A stretch of DNA of 64,000 nucleotides from Streptomyces sp. V2I9. GTDB lineage: Bacteria > Actinomycetota > Actinomycetes > Streptomycetales > Streptomycetaceae. Below the pieces are notes generated by a model that saw only the letters and a program-made list of their open reading frames with translations, was not told where the DNA came from and made no database searches. Location: positions 5,966,626 through 6,030,625 of the forward strand of contig NZ_JAUSZJ010000002.1 of the NCBI RefSeq assembly GCF_030817475.1, in the 5' to 3' direction. The position numbers were made by a program, and so were the translations under genes. Positions 46,032 through 54,713 of this stretch are shown here, piece by piece. The stretch's first letter is position 1. Every line of letters begins with the position of its first letter.

Positions 46032-46194
46032 GTTTGGGAGCTTTCATCCGTCGGCAGTGTCCGGGCGAGACCCTCTCGGAAAGCCCCGGCCCGTCCCTTC
46101 GCGGGGGATCGGGGCACCGACGGGCCGGGGCGGTTCATAGTGAGCCCTTCTCGGTAACGTCTCGTGACGGTTCGTGATCTTCGCTCAGGTGGTG

Positions 46195-46507
46195 GGGTGT
46201 AGCCGGCCGCGGCCGCCCGTTCCAGTGCGGTGGACAGGTCCGGGGCATGGTCGGCGAGCACGGCCAGTCCTTCGTACAGGCAGCGGTAAACGGTGGGCAC
46301 CGATATGGCGTTGTCGCAGGCGAGTTGGGCCAGCCCGGTCCCGTCGACCAACCACCGCAGGACCAGCACGCCTTGCTTGTACTCGCCCAGCGCCCGGTTT
46401 CCCTTGCGGGTACCGAGCCTCTCGCGGTGCTCGTGCAGCAGTCGGGCCAGAGTCTCGGCGGTCTCCCTGCCGACATCGAGCACAGCGGTATAGGTGATAC
46501 TGGTCAA
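46195..46507 (-). pseudogene. Transposase N-terminal fragment (HTH_Tnp_4/DDE_Tnp_4 type)
   Basis: About 100 residues with the helix-turn-helix part of an IS5-superfamily transposase: ETAETLARLLHEHRERLGTR, QGVLVLRWLVDGTGLAQLACDNAISVPTVYRCLYEGLAVL. The DDE catalytic domain is missing; after ALERAAAAGY the frame reads into unrelated sequence that overlaps the start of the phosphopantetheinyl-transferase gene. It is a remnant of an older insertion beside the intact one at 46656. Confidence 0.65.
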
Positions 46508-46655
46508 CGTGGAGCCTCTGGGTTCAGGAACGTGATCTTCGCAGACCTGTTCCTACCAGGGGCTCCACTCGCATCTAACGCCGGGTCACATGCCCCGGCC
46601 TCACGCCTTCACACAGTCACACACTGCAACCGGCTCGTTGCCGAGAAGACCTCAA

Positions 46656-47530
46656 TGAGCTTCTTCGAGGTGGCCACCGATCGGGTGATGCCCTCGGGTG
46701 CGAAACGGACGAGGCCCTCGGGGTGTTGATCGAGATGTCTGACGTCTCAACAACAGGGTCCGGGGGCCTCGTTGGTCATCTGTCCTGCCGCACTCGACCT
46801 GCCGCATGCGCTGGTGGAGTGGGTCACGATGCTCCTCGTCACTCGTGAGGGCGACCGGCGCTGCAAGCTCCGTCCGTCCCAGCGTGCGCTGGTGGCACTG
46901 GTGCACCTGCGGGAGCACACCACTCCGGCCAAGATCGCCGCCGGGTTCGGGATCAGCGAGTCCACCGCTCACGCCTACACCACCTCGGTCATTGCCCTGC
47001 TCGCCGACCGCGCGCCGGGCCTGCTCAAGGTCCTGCGCGCGGCGGACCCGGACGTCGTCCTGCTGGACGGCACGCTCGCCGAGTGCGACCGGGTAGGTGA
47101 CGGGCGGGCGGACTACCCCCACAAGCACCGCCGGCACGGTGTGAACGTGCAGGTCGTCACTGATCCCGGCGGCCAGCTGCTGTGGCTCTCGCCCGCGCTG
47201 CCGGGCCGTGCCCACGACCTGACCGCGGCCCGCACCCACCGGATCATCCGGATCTGCGAGCGCCAGGACGTCCCTGTCCTGGCCGATCTCGCCTACCTCG
47301 GCGCAGGTCCCTGGGTGACCACGGGCATCAAGCGCAAGCCCCTGCAAGAACTCACCCCCACCGAGCGGACCGTCAACCAGGCACTGACCACAGCCCGAGC
47401 ACTGGTCGAGCGAGGCGTCGCCCGCCTGAAGTCCTGGCAGATCTTCCGCCGGTCCCGCTGCAGCCCGAACCGCATGACGGCAATCGCCAAGGCCGTCCTC
47501 ACCCTGGAGCGTCACCGCTGAAGAAGCTCA
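46656..47530 (+). mobile_element. Insertion sequence with DDE_Tnp_4 transposase
   Basis: About 875 bases. TGAGCTTCTTC at 46656-46666 is repeated inverted at 47520-47530 and similarity continues inward (GAGGTGG against AGCGGTG). Both ends are flanked by CTCA/TGAG-like bases, so the exact target duplication is uncertain. It carries a single uninterrupted transposase gene. Confidence 0.75.
46772..47521 (+). CDS. IS5-superfamily transposase (DDE_Tnp_4)
   Basis: A 249-residue transposase. The N-terminal helix-turn-helix reads RALVALVHLREHTTPAKIAAGFGISESTAHAYT. Catalytic acids are seen as Asp in DVVLLDGTLAECD, Asp in VPVLADLAYLGAG and Glu in TARALVERGVARLKSW. The TTG start at 46772 gives the best family alignment. 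The frame is intact, so the element may be functional. It lies immediately upstream of the three-gene PLP cassette. Confidence 0.85.
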   Translation: MVICPAALDLPHALVEWVTMLLVTREGDRRCKLRPSQRALVALVHLREHTTPAKIAAGFGISESTAHAYTTSVIALLADRAPGLLKVLRAADPDVVLLDGTLAECDRVGDGRADYPHKHRRHGVNVQVVTDPGGQLLWLSPALPGRAHDLTAARTHRIIRICERQDVPVLADLAYLGAGPWVTTGIKRKPLQELTPTERTVNQALTTARALVERGVARLKSWQIFRRSRCSPNRMTAIAKAVLTLERHR

Positions 47531-47721
47531 ATGAGCACCAGCATTTCCACCGGACGACATGCTGTCAAGACACCCTGGTCAGGCCATAGTTGATCCTGCC
47601 CCTGCGGGGAGCCAGGCGCGTGTGCCGGCCCCGGGATACGGGGTGGCGGCGGTCGTTCCCGCCCGCACCGAACCGTGCTTCGGGCGGCGAGAGTTGGCAG
47701 CCGGCACCGTTTCAACAGGGC

Positions 47722-47751
47722 TTGTGTTGCGGAGAAACACCTGCATACGAT
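47722..47751 (+). promoter_or_regulatory. Possible promoter of the PLP cassette
   Basis: TTGTGT (47722-47727) and TACGAT (47746-47751) are separated by 18 bases and lie 20 bases before the first ATG of the cassette. The match to a housekeeping promoter is fair but Streptomyces promoters are variable. Confidence 0.3.
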
Positions 47752-47771
47752 GCCGCCTCCAGTAACACGGC

Positions 47772-49988
47772 ATGAGAACGGCGGATTCGATGCGCGCACG
47801 CTACGTGGTCTCCGGGATCGACGGGGGACCGGACGGTTCCGTCGGGTTGGGAATCGCGCGCAGCATTCGACTGTTCGACCCGGAAGCCTCGATCACGGGC
47901 ATCGGGTACTCGGCCATGCCCAGCGCCGTGCTTTCCGAAACCGCCGAGCATTCTGGGATTTTCGATGAGACGCACGTCTTTCCGAACTGGGGCACAATGC
48001 ACCTCGGCACCTGGGCTGCCCAGTTAAGCGAAATGACGAAAGAGGCGGTGCTCATTCCGGGACTCGCGCTCGAAGCCCGGATCCTCGCCCAGGAGTTGTC
48101 GCAGCACGCGAATGTCCTGGCCCCTGACGAGAGCTGCCTCGCGCAGCTCGGCAGACCCGCGCAGAAGCTCGCGCGCGCACTGGAAACGCCCCTGCCGCCC
48201 TCACTCGCCGAGCATTCCATCACCGAAGTGTCGAAGTTCATGCGGCAGTGCGAGCACGGTGCCTGGGTCAGGGGCGAGATCGGAGGGGGCACGCGGGTCG
48301 GTGGCACATCGGCCGCGCTGAGCGCGGGGCGGCAGATTGCGGCAATGTGGGGGACACCCTGGTATCTGGAGGCCCACGTGCCGGGCCAGGCGTGCTCCCT
48401 TGCCTTCGCCGCCCGCGACGGGGCGCTCATAGACGCCGTCTTCATGGCGGCCACGGAGGTGACGAGCGGCGGGACGCCATGGGCGGGCAACGTGACTCAG
48501 CCACCCCCGGCCCTGAACGACCGGCTGCGCACGGTCGTTGCCGAGCTGCGCTGGACCGGCGGCGGCACCCTGGACCTGATCCGCACCTGGAACGGCGACC
48601 TGCGCCTGCTCTCGGTCAAGCCCACGTTTCCGTCCTGGATCCACGGCGCGGCCCTCGCGGGCTTCAACCTCGTCGGGTCGCTCCTTTCCTGCACCCCGGT
48701 CCGTACGGAATCCGGCAACGCCGCGTTCACGCGGCTCGTGGTGGAGGCCGGGACACCAGCGGCGGCCGTGGCACCGACCCGGGAGCGGTCTGCGTCGGTG
48801 CCTGCGCTCCTCAAGTGCAGCGCCATCACCTCGGGGCAGGACAGTCCGGGACAGGACAGCACAGAAGAGCCGGCCCAGGCCGTCGCACACCTCATCCGCC
48901 TGCTGGAGCAGGGCGCGTACGAACGGGACAGCGACACCAGCTCGTTCGCCCTCGAGACGAGCGACTTCGTACGCCGGGCGACGCGCCTACGCGAGACCCT
49001 CGGCCCCGAGACGGTAATTGGTTACAGCATCAAAACCTTCCCCCACCCCCGTCTCATGGCTACCGCCGCCGAGCTGGGCCTCGTCGCCGAAGCGACCTCC
49101 CAGCATGAGCTGGACGCAGGTGTGCGCGCCGGTTTCGCGCGCCGGGACGCCGTCCTCAACGGCCCCGCCAAGTGGTGGCCGACACCCGAAGCAGCGGTCT
49201 GCGGCACCGCGTTCGCTGACTCGCTGGACGAGTTGCGGATGCTCGCCGCCGCCCACCGCCCCTTCCCGCTGGAGCTGGCGACGGTCGGCGTACGGCTCCA
49301 ACCCAGCTTCGATAGCCGGTTCGGCATCGCGATGGACTCGGCGGAGGCGATCGAACGCGTGGCTGACCAGCTCGGCCGCACGGCGGCCAGGCTGGGCACG
49401 AGCTGGGGCGTGCACTTCCACCACGCCGAAGCCGTTGTTGGACGTCCCGTCTGGCACCGGGAAGTCGAGCGGCTCGCCCGCATCACCCACCTCTTGGCCG
49501 ATGCCCTCGGCACGCCGCCCGCCGTGGTCGATGTCGGCGGCGGCTGGCACGCTGAGGACTTCGAGGACTACCGCACCTCGGTCGCAGCGGCCCGCAGCCT
49601 CTTCCCGACCATCCTCGACGGCACGACACGCCTCGCTACCGAGCCGGGCCGGGTGCTGACGCAGACGGCGGGAATCCGCTACGCGACAGTGCTCGCGCGG
49701 CGTACGGACGCGATGGAGTGCGACGTCGTGGTTGACATCGGAGACCCGGAGATGTCACACGCGCTGAGCTTCGACCGCCCGGTGGCGGTGCTCCGCGACG
49801 GCACGTGGACGCCGCTGAGACGGGGCACGGCGCGAGTGCTGGGCCGTACCTGCCAGGAAAGCGACGTACTGCTGACGCATGTCGACACGACCGACCTGCG
49901 GATCGGCACGACGCTCGCGATCGGCGCGTGCGGGGCGTACGACTTTTCGATGAGCTACGAGTTCGGGCGGGGAGCAGCCAATGGATGA
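47772..49988 (+). CDS. ATP-grasp / PLP-dependent decarboxylase-fold fusion protein
   Basis: A 738-residue two-domain protein. Residues 1-330 look like an ATP-grasp ligase: an opening SGIDGGPDGSVGLGIARSIR, a central WVRGEIGGGTRVGG loop, and LDLIRTWNGDLRLLSVKPTFPSWIHG where active enzymes have a Glu and E-x-N-P-R; here this reads S-V-K-P-T, so metal binding is doubtful. Residues about 390-738 are an alanine-racemase-fold decarboxylase of the diaminopimelate/ornithine type: the PLP lysine is K421 in IGYSIKTFPHPRL, the phosphate loop is VVDVGGGW, the catalytic Cys694 is in GRTCQESDVLL, and GACGAYDFSMSYEFG closes the site. ATG 47790 is an alternative start. The stop overlaps the next gene. The reaction is unknown; joining or carboxylating an amino acid and then decarboxylating it is one idea. 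Confidence 0.75.
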   Translation: MRTADSMRARYVVSGIDGGPDGSVGLGIARSIRLFDPEASITGIGYSAMPSAVLSETAEHSGIFDETHVFPNWGTMHLGTWAAQLSEMTKEAVLIPGLALEARILAQELSQHANVLAPDESCLAQLGRPAQKLARALETPLPPSLAEHSITEVSKFMRQCEHGAWVRGEIGGGTRVGGTSAALSAGRQIAAMWGTPWYLEAHVPGQACSLAFAARDGALIDAVFMAATEVTSGGTPWAGNVTQPPPALNDRLRTVVAELRWTGGGTLDLIRTWNGDLRLLSVKPTFPSWIHGAALAGFNLVGSLLSCTPVRTESGNAAFTRLVVEAGTPAAAVAPTRERSASVPALLKCSAITSGQDSPGQDSTEEPAQAVAHLIRLLEQGAYERDSDTSSFALETSDFVRRATRLRETLGPETVIGYSIKTFPHPRLMATAAELGLVAEATSQHELDAGVRAGFARRDAVLNGPAKWWPTPEAAVCGTAFADSLDELRMLAAAHRPFPLELATVGVRLQPSFDSRFGIAMDSAEAIERVADQLGRTAARLGTSWGVHFHHAEAVVGRPVWHREVERLARITHLLADALGTPPAVVDVGGGWHAEDFEDYRTSVAAARSLFPTILDGTTRLATEPGRVLTQTAGIRYATVLARRTDAMECDVVVDIGDPEMSHALSFDRPVAVLRDGTWTPLRRGTARVLGRTCQESDVLLTHVDTTDLRIGTTLAIGACGAYDFSMSYEFGRGAANG

Positions 49989-50559
49989 GCCGAGCCGCGA
50001 CCGTGCCGGGTTTCCGTCCTCCTTCACCCACGCGCCGCCGTCGAGACTGAGCAGTCACCTGGCGGCGTGCTGCGTCTTCGCGCGCGAGGTGCTCGTCGGC
50101 GGCTTTGCCGCGCAGTTGGACGTGGCGAGCGCCCTCGCCCGTATCCCGGAACGGCTGCCGTGGGGTGACACCCAATGGCCGAGCCATTGGTGCGACGCCG
50201 CGCGGGCATCGGCGGCGGACTCCGGCGTGCACGCCGAGCTGGCTTCTGCCGTGCTGGACCGGTACGGCGTCGAGCACCGCCGGGGCAAGGCCGTCTTGTC
50301 CGCGCCGCCAAGCGTCGTCGCGCACTGGCGAGAGCGCTGGCGGGCGCGGGGCAGCGCCGTCGTCTGGCTGGCGCCGCCGGGCCTCATCTACCGGGAGGTA
50401 CTCGCGGTGGCGGGACGCTGGTGGGACCCCACAGACAGCTGCTGGATCGAGCACCCCGGCGGCCGTACACCCGCCGGCACGGTGCTCGCGCTTGCGGAGG
50501 ATGGCGGCGACTGGGCCTTTGGCCCAGGCCACGGGCCGCTCCAGGGGGCCGCCGGATGA
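49981..50559 (+). CDS. Unknown protein of the PLP cassette
   Basis: A 192-residue soluble protein with no family I recognise. It is Trp-rich (ten Trp, for example in LPWGDTQWPSHWCDAAR, HWRERWRARGSAVVWLAPP and WWDPTDSCWIEHPGG). A mixed alpha/beta pattern is likely. It begins within the last codons of the fusion gene and ends in an ATGA overlap with the following PLP gene, so the three are translated as a unit. It may be an accessory or substrate-handling subunit. Confidence 0.7.
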   Translation: MDEPSRDRAGFPSSFTHAPPSRLSSHLAACCVFAREVLVGGFAAQLDVASALARIPERLPWGDTQWPSHWCDAARASAADSGVHAELASAVLDRYGVEHRRGKAVLSAPPSVVAHWRERWRARGSAVVWLAPPGLIYREVLAVAGRWWDPTDSCWIEHPGGRTPAGTVLALAEDGGDWAFGPGHGPLQGAAG

Positions 50560-52373
50560 TGCAGGAGACGCAGCGCCGCGTACGGTTCTCGAAGGATCTC
50601 GAACTCCTTGCCCCAGCCAACGACTTGGAGCGAGATGCGCTGAACGGCTTGCTGGCGGCGCTGCGTACAGACACCGAGGAGGACAACATCCGTGCCGCCA
50701 AGCTGCGCCTGCGGGACGCCCTGCTGCTGTCGGCATGGCAGTCGCCCGTGCAGGGCGACCGGCGGGGAAGCGGCACACTGCAGGGCCCGTCGTACGAGTC
50801 CCATTACGAGCGCGAGTCGCTCGATCCCGACGTCCTCGAAGACGCGCTGTCGACCGACACACACGATGCGCTGGTCTTCCGCACCGTCGACTGCGCCCGC
50901 AAAGCCCACGCCTATGCGGTCGGCTACATCGCCGCGAACCAGCCTGAGAAGCGGGACCGGCTGCCCGCCCCCGAGTTCGCGCCCCTCCGCGTGCTCGACC
51001 AGGAGGTGGGCGTGCTGCGGCTGCCGGCTGCGGGGACGGAGGTACTGCAGCATCTCGCCCGCGACGTCCGCAAGCTCGGCGGGGCCCTGACGTTCCTCCA
51101 ACTGGTCTCCGCGTATCTCGCGCTCGAACAGTTGCCAGTGGACTCGTGGTGCGTGGACGACGCGGCGTCCGGCGCGGCGACGGACGTACGGCCGCTCCGC
51201 CTCCGGTTCACTCAGGCAGCGACCTGCGGTCGCGGTGGCGTCGTAGAGGAGTGTGAACGTGTGCTGTCGGCCGCCCACGGTCCGTACCTCGCCGGTGCCG
51301 GGCGGGCCGAGTGCGTCCTCACCGCCAGCGGCATGTCCGCGCTCGACTCACTGCTGCAGCTGGCCGTGTCGTCCGACACCTCGGTGCTGGTCGGGAAAGG
51401 CTGCTATCCCGAGACGGGCAAGCTCCTCAAGTACATCGCGCACCGCTGCGACGTACGGTCCTTCACGGAGGACCGGCCGCTGCACGGCATCGTGCCGGGA
51501 GACGCGGCGGGCCGACCGAAGCGGCTGATGGTACTGCTTGAGCCGGTATCTAACTGCGCCGCGACGGAGCACATTTCGGAGTTCACCGGCTGGGCGCGCA
51601 GCGAGGCGCGAGACCTCGCGGTGTGCGATATACCGGCGGTGATCCGCGCGCTTGGGACGGCGTACGGTGGCGGGGCACTCGTGGCCGTGGACGCGAGCGT
51701 CTCCGGGCCCGGCCCGTGGCTCGCGAGGGTGGCGGAGGCGGCCGAGGAGTCCGGGGTGCAGGTCGTCCTGTGGTCGAGCCTGCAGAAACACTTCATGGCC
51801 GGCGAGGACTGGTCACCGGGCGGCTATCTACTCAACCTCGTGCCGACCGGCAGCGATCCGCTCTTCTCGTCCGCGGAGCTGCGCGGTACGGTTGACCTCG
51901 CCGGGTCGTACGAGCCCGCGCTGCGGCTCGTCGCCGCCTGCGCCAGCGGGGCGTCGGCGCGCGCCGAACGGCTCGGGGAGGCCGCCGCCTGGATCGCCGC
52001 CGAACTGGCCGCGCCGGCGTCGCAGGTCCTGCACCCGGCGAGCCCCGAGCACCCCGAGCACGACGCGTGGGCCGCACTCGGACGGCCCGCGGTGCCCTTC
52101 GTACTGCTGAGGCTCGGGCCGGAGCGGGCCGAGCGCGTGCGTACGCTACTCAACGCCGCCTCGCCGGATCTCCCCGAGATCGTCCTCCGAAACAGCTTCG
52201 GCTTCGCTGAACCCACCGTGACCGAAATCTTTCCTGGGCAGCCGGACGAGATCATGCGGCTCTCGCCCGGCGATCCCGAGCTGTATCCGCCAGCGGCGCT
52301 ACTGCGCGCGTTGCGGGCGGCGCTGGCCGACGGCGGCGAGGCTCGGGGCGGCAGCAAGTCACCGGAGCTGTGA
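50556..52373 (+). CDS. Fold-type-I PLP-dependent enzyme with extra N-terminal domain
   Basis: A 605-residue protein. Residues from about 250 onward have the layout of the Cys/Met-metabolism or aminotransferase superfamily: ECVLTASGMSALDSLLQLAV (cofactor phosphate site), LLEPVSNCAATEH, the Asp in ALVAVDASVSG, and the PLP lysine K411 in LWSSLQKHFMAGEDWSPGG. The first 250 residues form an additional helical domain of unknown type (ALNGLLAALRTDTEEDNIRAAKLRLRDALLLSAW and so on). The C-terminal domain includes NSFGFAEPTVTEIFPG. It starts in ATGA overlap with the gene before. The reaction is not predictable; beta- or gamma-replacement, or transamination of the fusion protein's product, are options. 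Confidence 0.75.
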   Translation: MMQETQRRVRFSKDLELLAPANDLERDALNGLLAALRTDTEEDNIRAAKLRLRDALLLSAWQSPVQGDRRGSGTLQGPSYESHYERESLDPDVLEDALSTDTHDALVFRTVDCARKAHAYAVGYIAANQPEKRDRLPAPEFAPLRVLDQEVGVLRLPAAGTEVLQHLARDVRKLGGALTFLQLVSAYLALEQLPVDSWCVDDAASGAATDVRPLRLRFTQAATCGRGGVVEECERVLSAAHGPYLAGAGRAECVLTASGMSALDSLLQLAVSSDTSVLVGKGCYPETGKLLKYIAHRCDVRSFTEDRPLHGIVPGDAAGRPKRLMVLLEPVSNCAATEHISEFTGWARSEARDLAVCDIPAVIRALGTAYGGGALVAVDASVSGPGPWLARVAEAAEESGVQVVLWSSLQKHFMAGEDWSPGGYLLNLVPTGSDPLFSSAELRGTVDLAGSYEPALRLVAACASGASARAERLGEAAAWIAAELAAPASQVLHPASPEHPEHDAWAALGRPAVPFVLLRLGPERAERVRTLLNAASPDLPEIVLRNSFGFAEPTVTEIFPGQPDEIMRLSPGDPELYPPAALLRALRAALADGGEARGGSKSPEL

Positions 52374-52408
52374 CAGCTCCCGCTCCTGCCGCTTCTGATC
52401 CTTTCGTT

Positions 52409-53300
52409 TCAGGGTGACGTCATGGTGAGGCTGGTCTCGGCGATGAAGCCGTCGAGCAGGTCGGCCCGGTACTGCATTCTCTTCAGACGGGTGTGGGTGA
52501 GGTCGGCGAGCTGGTCAACGGTGCAGGCCGCGAGGTTGCCCAGGTCGTGCTTGAGGTTGGCCCAGACACCCTCGGCCGGATTGAGGTCGGGAGCGTACGG
52601 CGGGAGCCGGTAGACGGTCAGCCACCCGGAACGGGCACTCGGCAGCCGGCGCAGCAGGGCATCGACGTGCTGGGTGGAGTTGTCCCAGACCAGCACCATG
52701 TTCCCGCCGAGCTGGTGGTGGGCGGCATCCAGCAGGCCGGCGAAGTCCCGTTCACGAAAGCCCTTCTTCTCACCCCGGCGGTGCGGGTGATGCACCAGCA
52801 TCCGGTAGACCGGCCGGGTCCGGCACCCCGCTTTCACGCACACCGTCCCGGCCAGGGACACCCGGCCCGCCCGCGCGGCCACCCGCACCACCGGGGCCCG
52901 GCCGGCCCTCGCCCAGGTCCGTGCCTTCGCCGGCCGCAGAGCGAGCCCGGACTCATCGGCGAACACCAACCACGCCCCCTGCTCCCTCACCGTCTTTCCA
53001 CGTCCGGCCACGTCTCCCGCCGCCACACCTCGACCTTCTCGTCGTCGTGCTCGGCCGCCCGGTGCACCGGAACCTGCACGGAAAAGGCCATCTGATGCAG
53101 GATCCGGGACAGTTGCGGCTGGCTGAAGCGGACATGGGAGCGACGCACGACCAGCACCGAGACCCTGACCAGGGTCTCGGTGCTGGTCTTCGGTCCAGCC
53201 GTGCGCGGCCGGCCCCTGCTCCAACGCCCGGGCCAGCCAGATGCGCCAGGCCGGTTTCATCCGCGAGTCCACCCCCGAGGGCCCCTTGGACCGCAGGGCC
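52409..53300 (-). pseudogene. IS630-family transposase remnant
   Basis: The C-terminal half is well preserved: EQGAWLVFADESGLALRPAKARTWARAGRAP, VLVWDNSTQHVDALLRRLPS, and LPPYAPDLNPAEGVWANLKHDLGNL contain the D, D and E catalytic acids. The N-terminal half reads correctly as SGVDSRMKPAWRIWLARALEQG. The middle (about 53010-53150), which should read RRSHVRFSQPQLSRILHQM and VQVPVHRAAEHDDEKVEVW, is in another frame. Two compensating shifts therefore scramble it. One coincides with a 19-bp palindrome. The element abuts a thioesterase cut in its middle. The product is almost certainly inactive. Confidence 0.8.
53149..53188. repeat. Perfect 19-bp inverted repeat inside the IS630 remnant
   Basis: GACCAGCACCGAGACCCTG (53149-53167) is repeated inverted at 53170-53188 with a 2-base centre. 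The right arm, read on the minus strand, replaces normal transposase codons and coincides with one of the two frameshifts, so it looks like a local inverted duplication rather than an original feature of the element. Confidence 0.8.
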
Positions 53301-53573
53301 AATCCGGTACGGGCCTTCCGGCTGGGCCTCGCGTACGGCGGCGACATAACGCTCCACCATCTCCGCCAGCTTCTCGACCGGCTCACCCTCGGAAATAGCG
53401 AACGCCTCGATACCGGTCACCGCATAGGTGCCGGCCAGCCCTTTCGCCAGGGCACCGTAAGCGTTCACGGTCCCGCCGACGGCGTGGACGAGGAAGAGCG
53501 GCCGACCGCCGGCGTCCTTGCCCGTCAGCGATACGAGACGTGCGGCAACCTGACTTGTTTGCTGATCGGACAT
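53301..53573 (-). pseudogene. NRPS/PKS thioesterase, N-terminal stump
   Basis: About 90 residues of an NRPS-type thioesterase: GRPLFLVHAVGGTVNAYGALAKGLAGTYAVTGIEAF and LAEMVERYVAAVREAQPEGPYRIG. The next residues should be the G-x-S-x-G nucleophile elbow, but the IS630 remnant starts there. The catalytic Ser, Asp and His are all lost, and the missing part is not found on the far side of the element. ATG 53573 is a plausible start for what seems to be a free-standing thioesterase. Confidence 0.75.
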
Positions 53574-53655
53574 CTGGAGCCTCTTGTCCCTGGTGTTTTC
53601 GGTGGGTGTGTTGCAGGGAATCCGGGGTCACCGGGGAGCTCGGTGAGCGTGCCCC

Positions 53656-53988
53656 TCAGCGACGACGGGCCTCCACCTGGGGCACTGCCCGGAGTTCGCG
53701 CTCCAGCAGCTTGAGAGTGCCGATGGTTCGCAACTCGGGCAGTTCCTCAAGCATCTCCAGGAACCTCTGGGACCAGAGAGCGTAATCGGGAAAACGCTCG
53801 ATCCGGCGCGCGAATCCCTTCTTCCGCCACGACCACGGCTTGATGCCCGCGTAATGCAGACCGCGCGCCAACTCGATGGACGGGTACCCGTAGAAGACGG
53901 AGTAGCTCGGGTCCAGGCTGGTCCACTGCCCGGACCAGAAATACGTGGCGGCCTGCTGGTCCGTCCACGCCCAGCGATTCCGCACCAT
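53656..53988 (-). CDS. Small hypothetical protein at the edge of the NRPS/PKS cluster
   Basis: A 110-residue basic protein starting at ATG 53988 with GGGGAGA in front. It is rich in aromatic residues in its first half (WAWTDQQAATYFWSGQWTSLDPSYSVFYGYPSIELARGLHYAGIKPWSW) and helical in its second (LWSQRFLEMLEELPELRTIGTLKLLERELRAV). I recognise no family. It lies just upstream of the thioesterase stump on the same strand and 15 bases from the left edge of a condensation-domain fragment on the other strand. Its intact frame contrasts with its broken neighbours. Confidence 0.6.
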   Translation of the reverse strand: MVRNRWAWTDQQAATYFWSGQWTSLDPSYSVFYGYPSIELARGLHYAGIKPWSWRKKGFARRIERFPDYALWSQRFLEMLEELPELRTIGTLKLLERELRAVPQVEARRR

Positions 53989-54002
53989 GCGTTTCTCCCC
54001 AG

Positions 54003-54707
54003 GGCCGTCCGTCCGCCGCGTTTTCCTCGATCGCCGGCGACGCAGTCGAGTTCGATCTGGACGACGTGGACGTGGGCGCACTGGCCAGGCTCCTCTCGGC
54101 GGAGCGGGCCACGCCTTTCATGTTCATGCTGGCGGTCCATCACCTGACGCTGGCGCGGATGTCCGGGCAGCGGGACATCGTCGTGGCCAGCCCCATGGCG
54201 AACCGCAACAACCTGGCCCTGCTGAAAACCATGGGGTATTTCGTCAACATCGTCGGGCTGCGCGTCGACTCGGAGAGCGATCGCACCTTCCGGGACCTCC
54301 TGCGGCACATACGGAGTGTCTCGCGGGACGCCTACGAGAACAAGGACTATCCCCTCGCGCAGCTTCTCGCGCACCTGGGCTCACGCCGCGAGGGTCGGCC
54401 GACCGCCCTGTTCGAGACGATGTTCACGTACGAGAACATCCCCGCGGAAGCCGAGACGTGGAGCTCCGGTCTCGAAGTCGAAGCCATCGGGACCGACGAG
54501 GTCGTCGTCAAATCCGACCTGTCGTTCTCGATCGTCTCGGCGGAGCGCGGCTTCCGGGGGGCGATCTGCTTCCGCACCGCGCTGTACAACCGGGAGTTCA
54601 TCGAGTCGCTGGCCGCCCAGTTCCTGCGCCTCGTGCACGAGGTCGTGCGGAACCCGGAGGCGGAGTTGGACGAACTGCTGGCGAGCGAGGCCGGCGCTTC
54701 GCGGTGA
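54003..54707 (+). pseudogene. NRPS condensation domain, C-terminal half
   Basis: About 234 residues of the second half of a condensation domain: SSIAGDAVEFDLDD, TPFMFMLAVHHLTLARMSGQRDIVVASPMANR, MGYFVNIVGLRVDS, TFRDLLRHIRSVSRDAYENKDYPLAQLLAHLG and ALFETMFTYEN. The first half with the catalytic H-H-x-x-x-D-G is missing, and no adenylation or carrier domain follows. The similarity starts right at the 5' edge of a divergent gene. Its stop is six bases from the stop of a convergent adenylation gene. It has no proper start (first GTG at 54066). Confidence 0.75.
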
Positions 54708-54713
54708 GAGCCG

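Noticed and set aside
45142..46047. Minus-strand frame overlapping the phosphopantetheinyl transferase
   Set aside because: Arg/Gly/Ala-rich without motifs; the other frame has clear transferase motifs.
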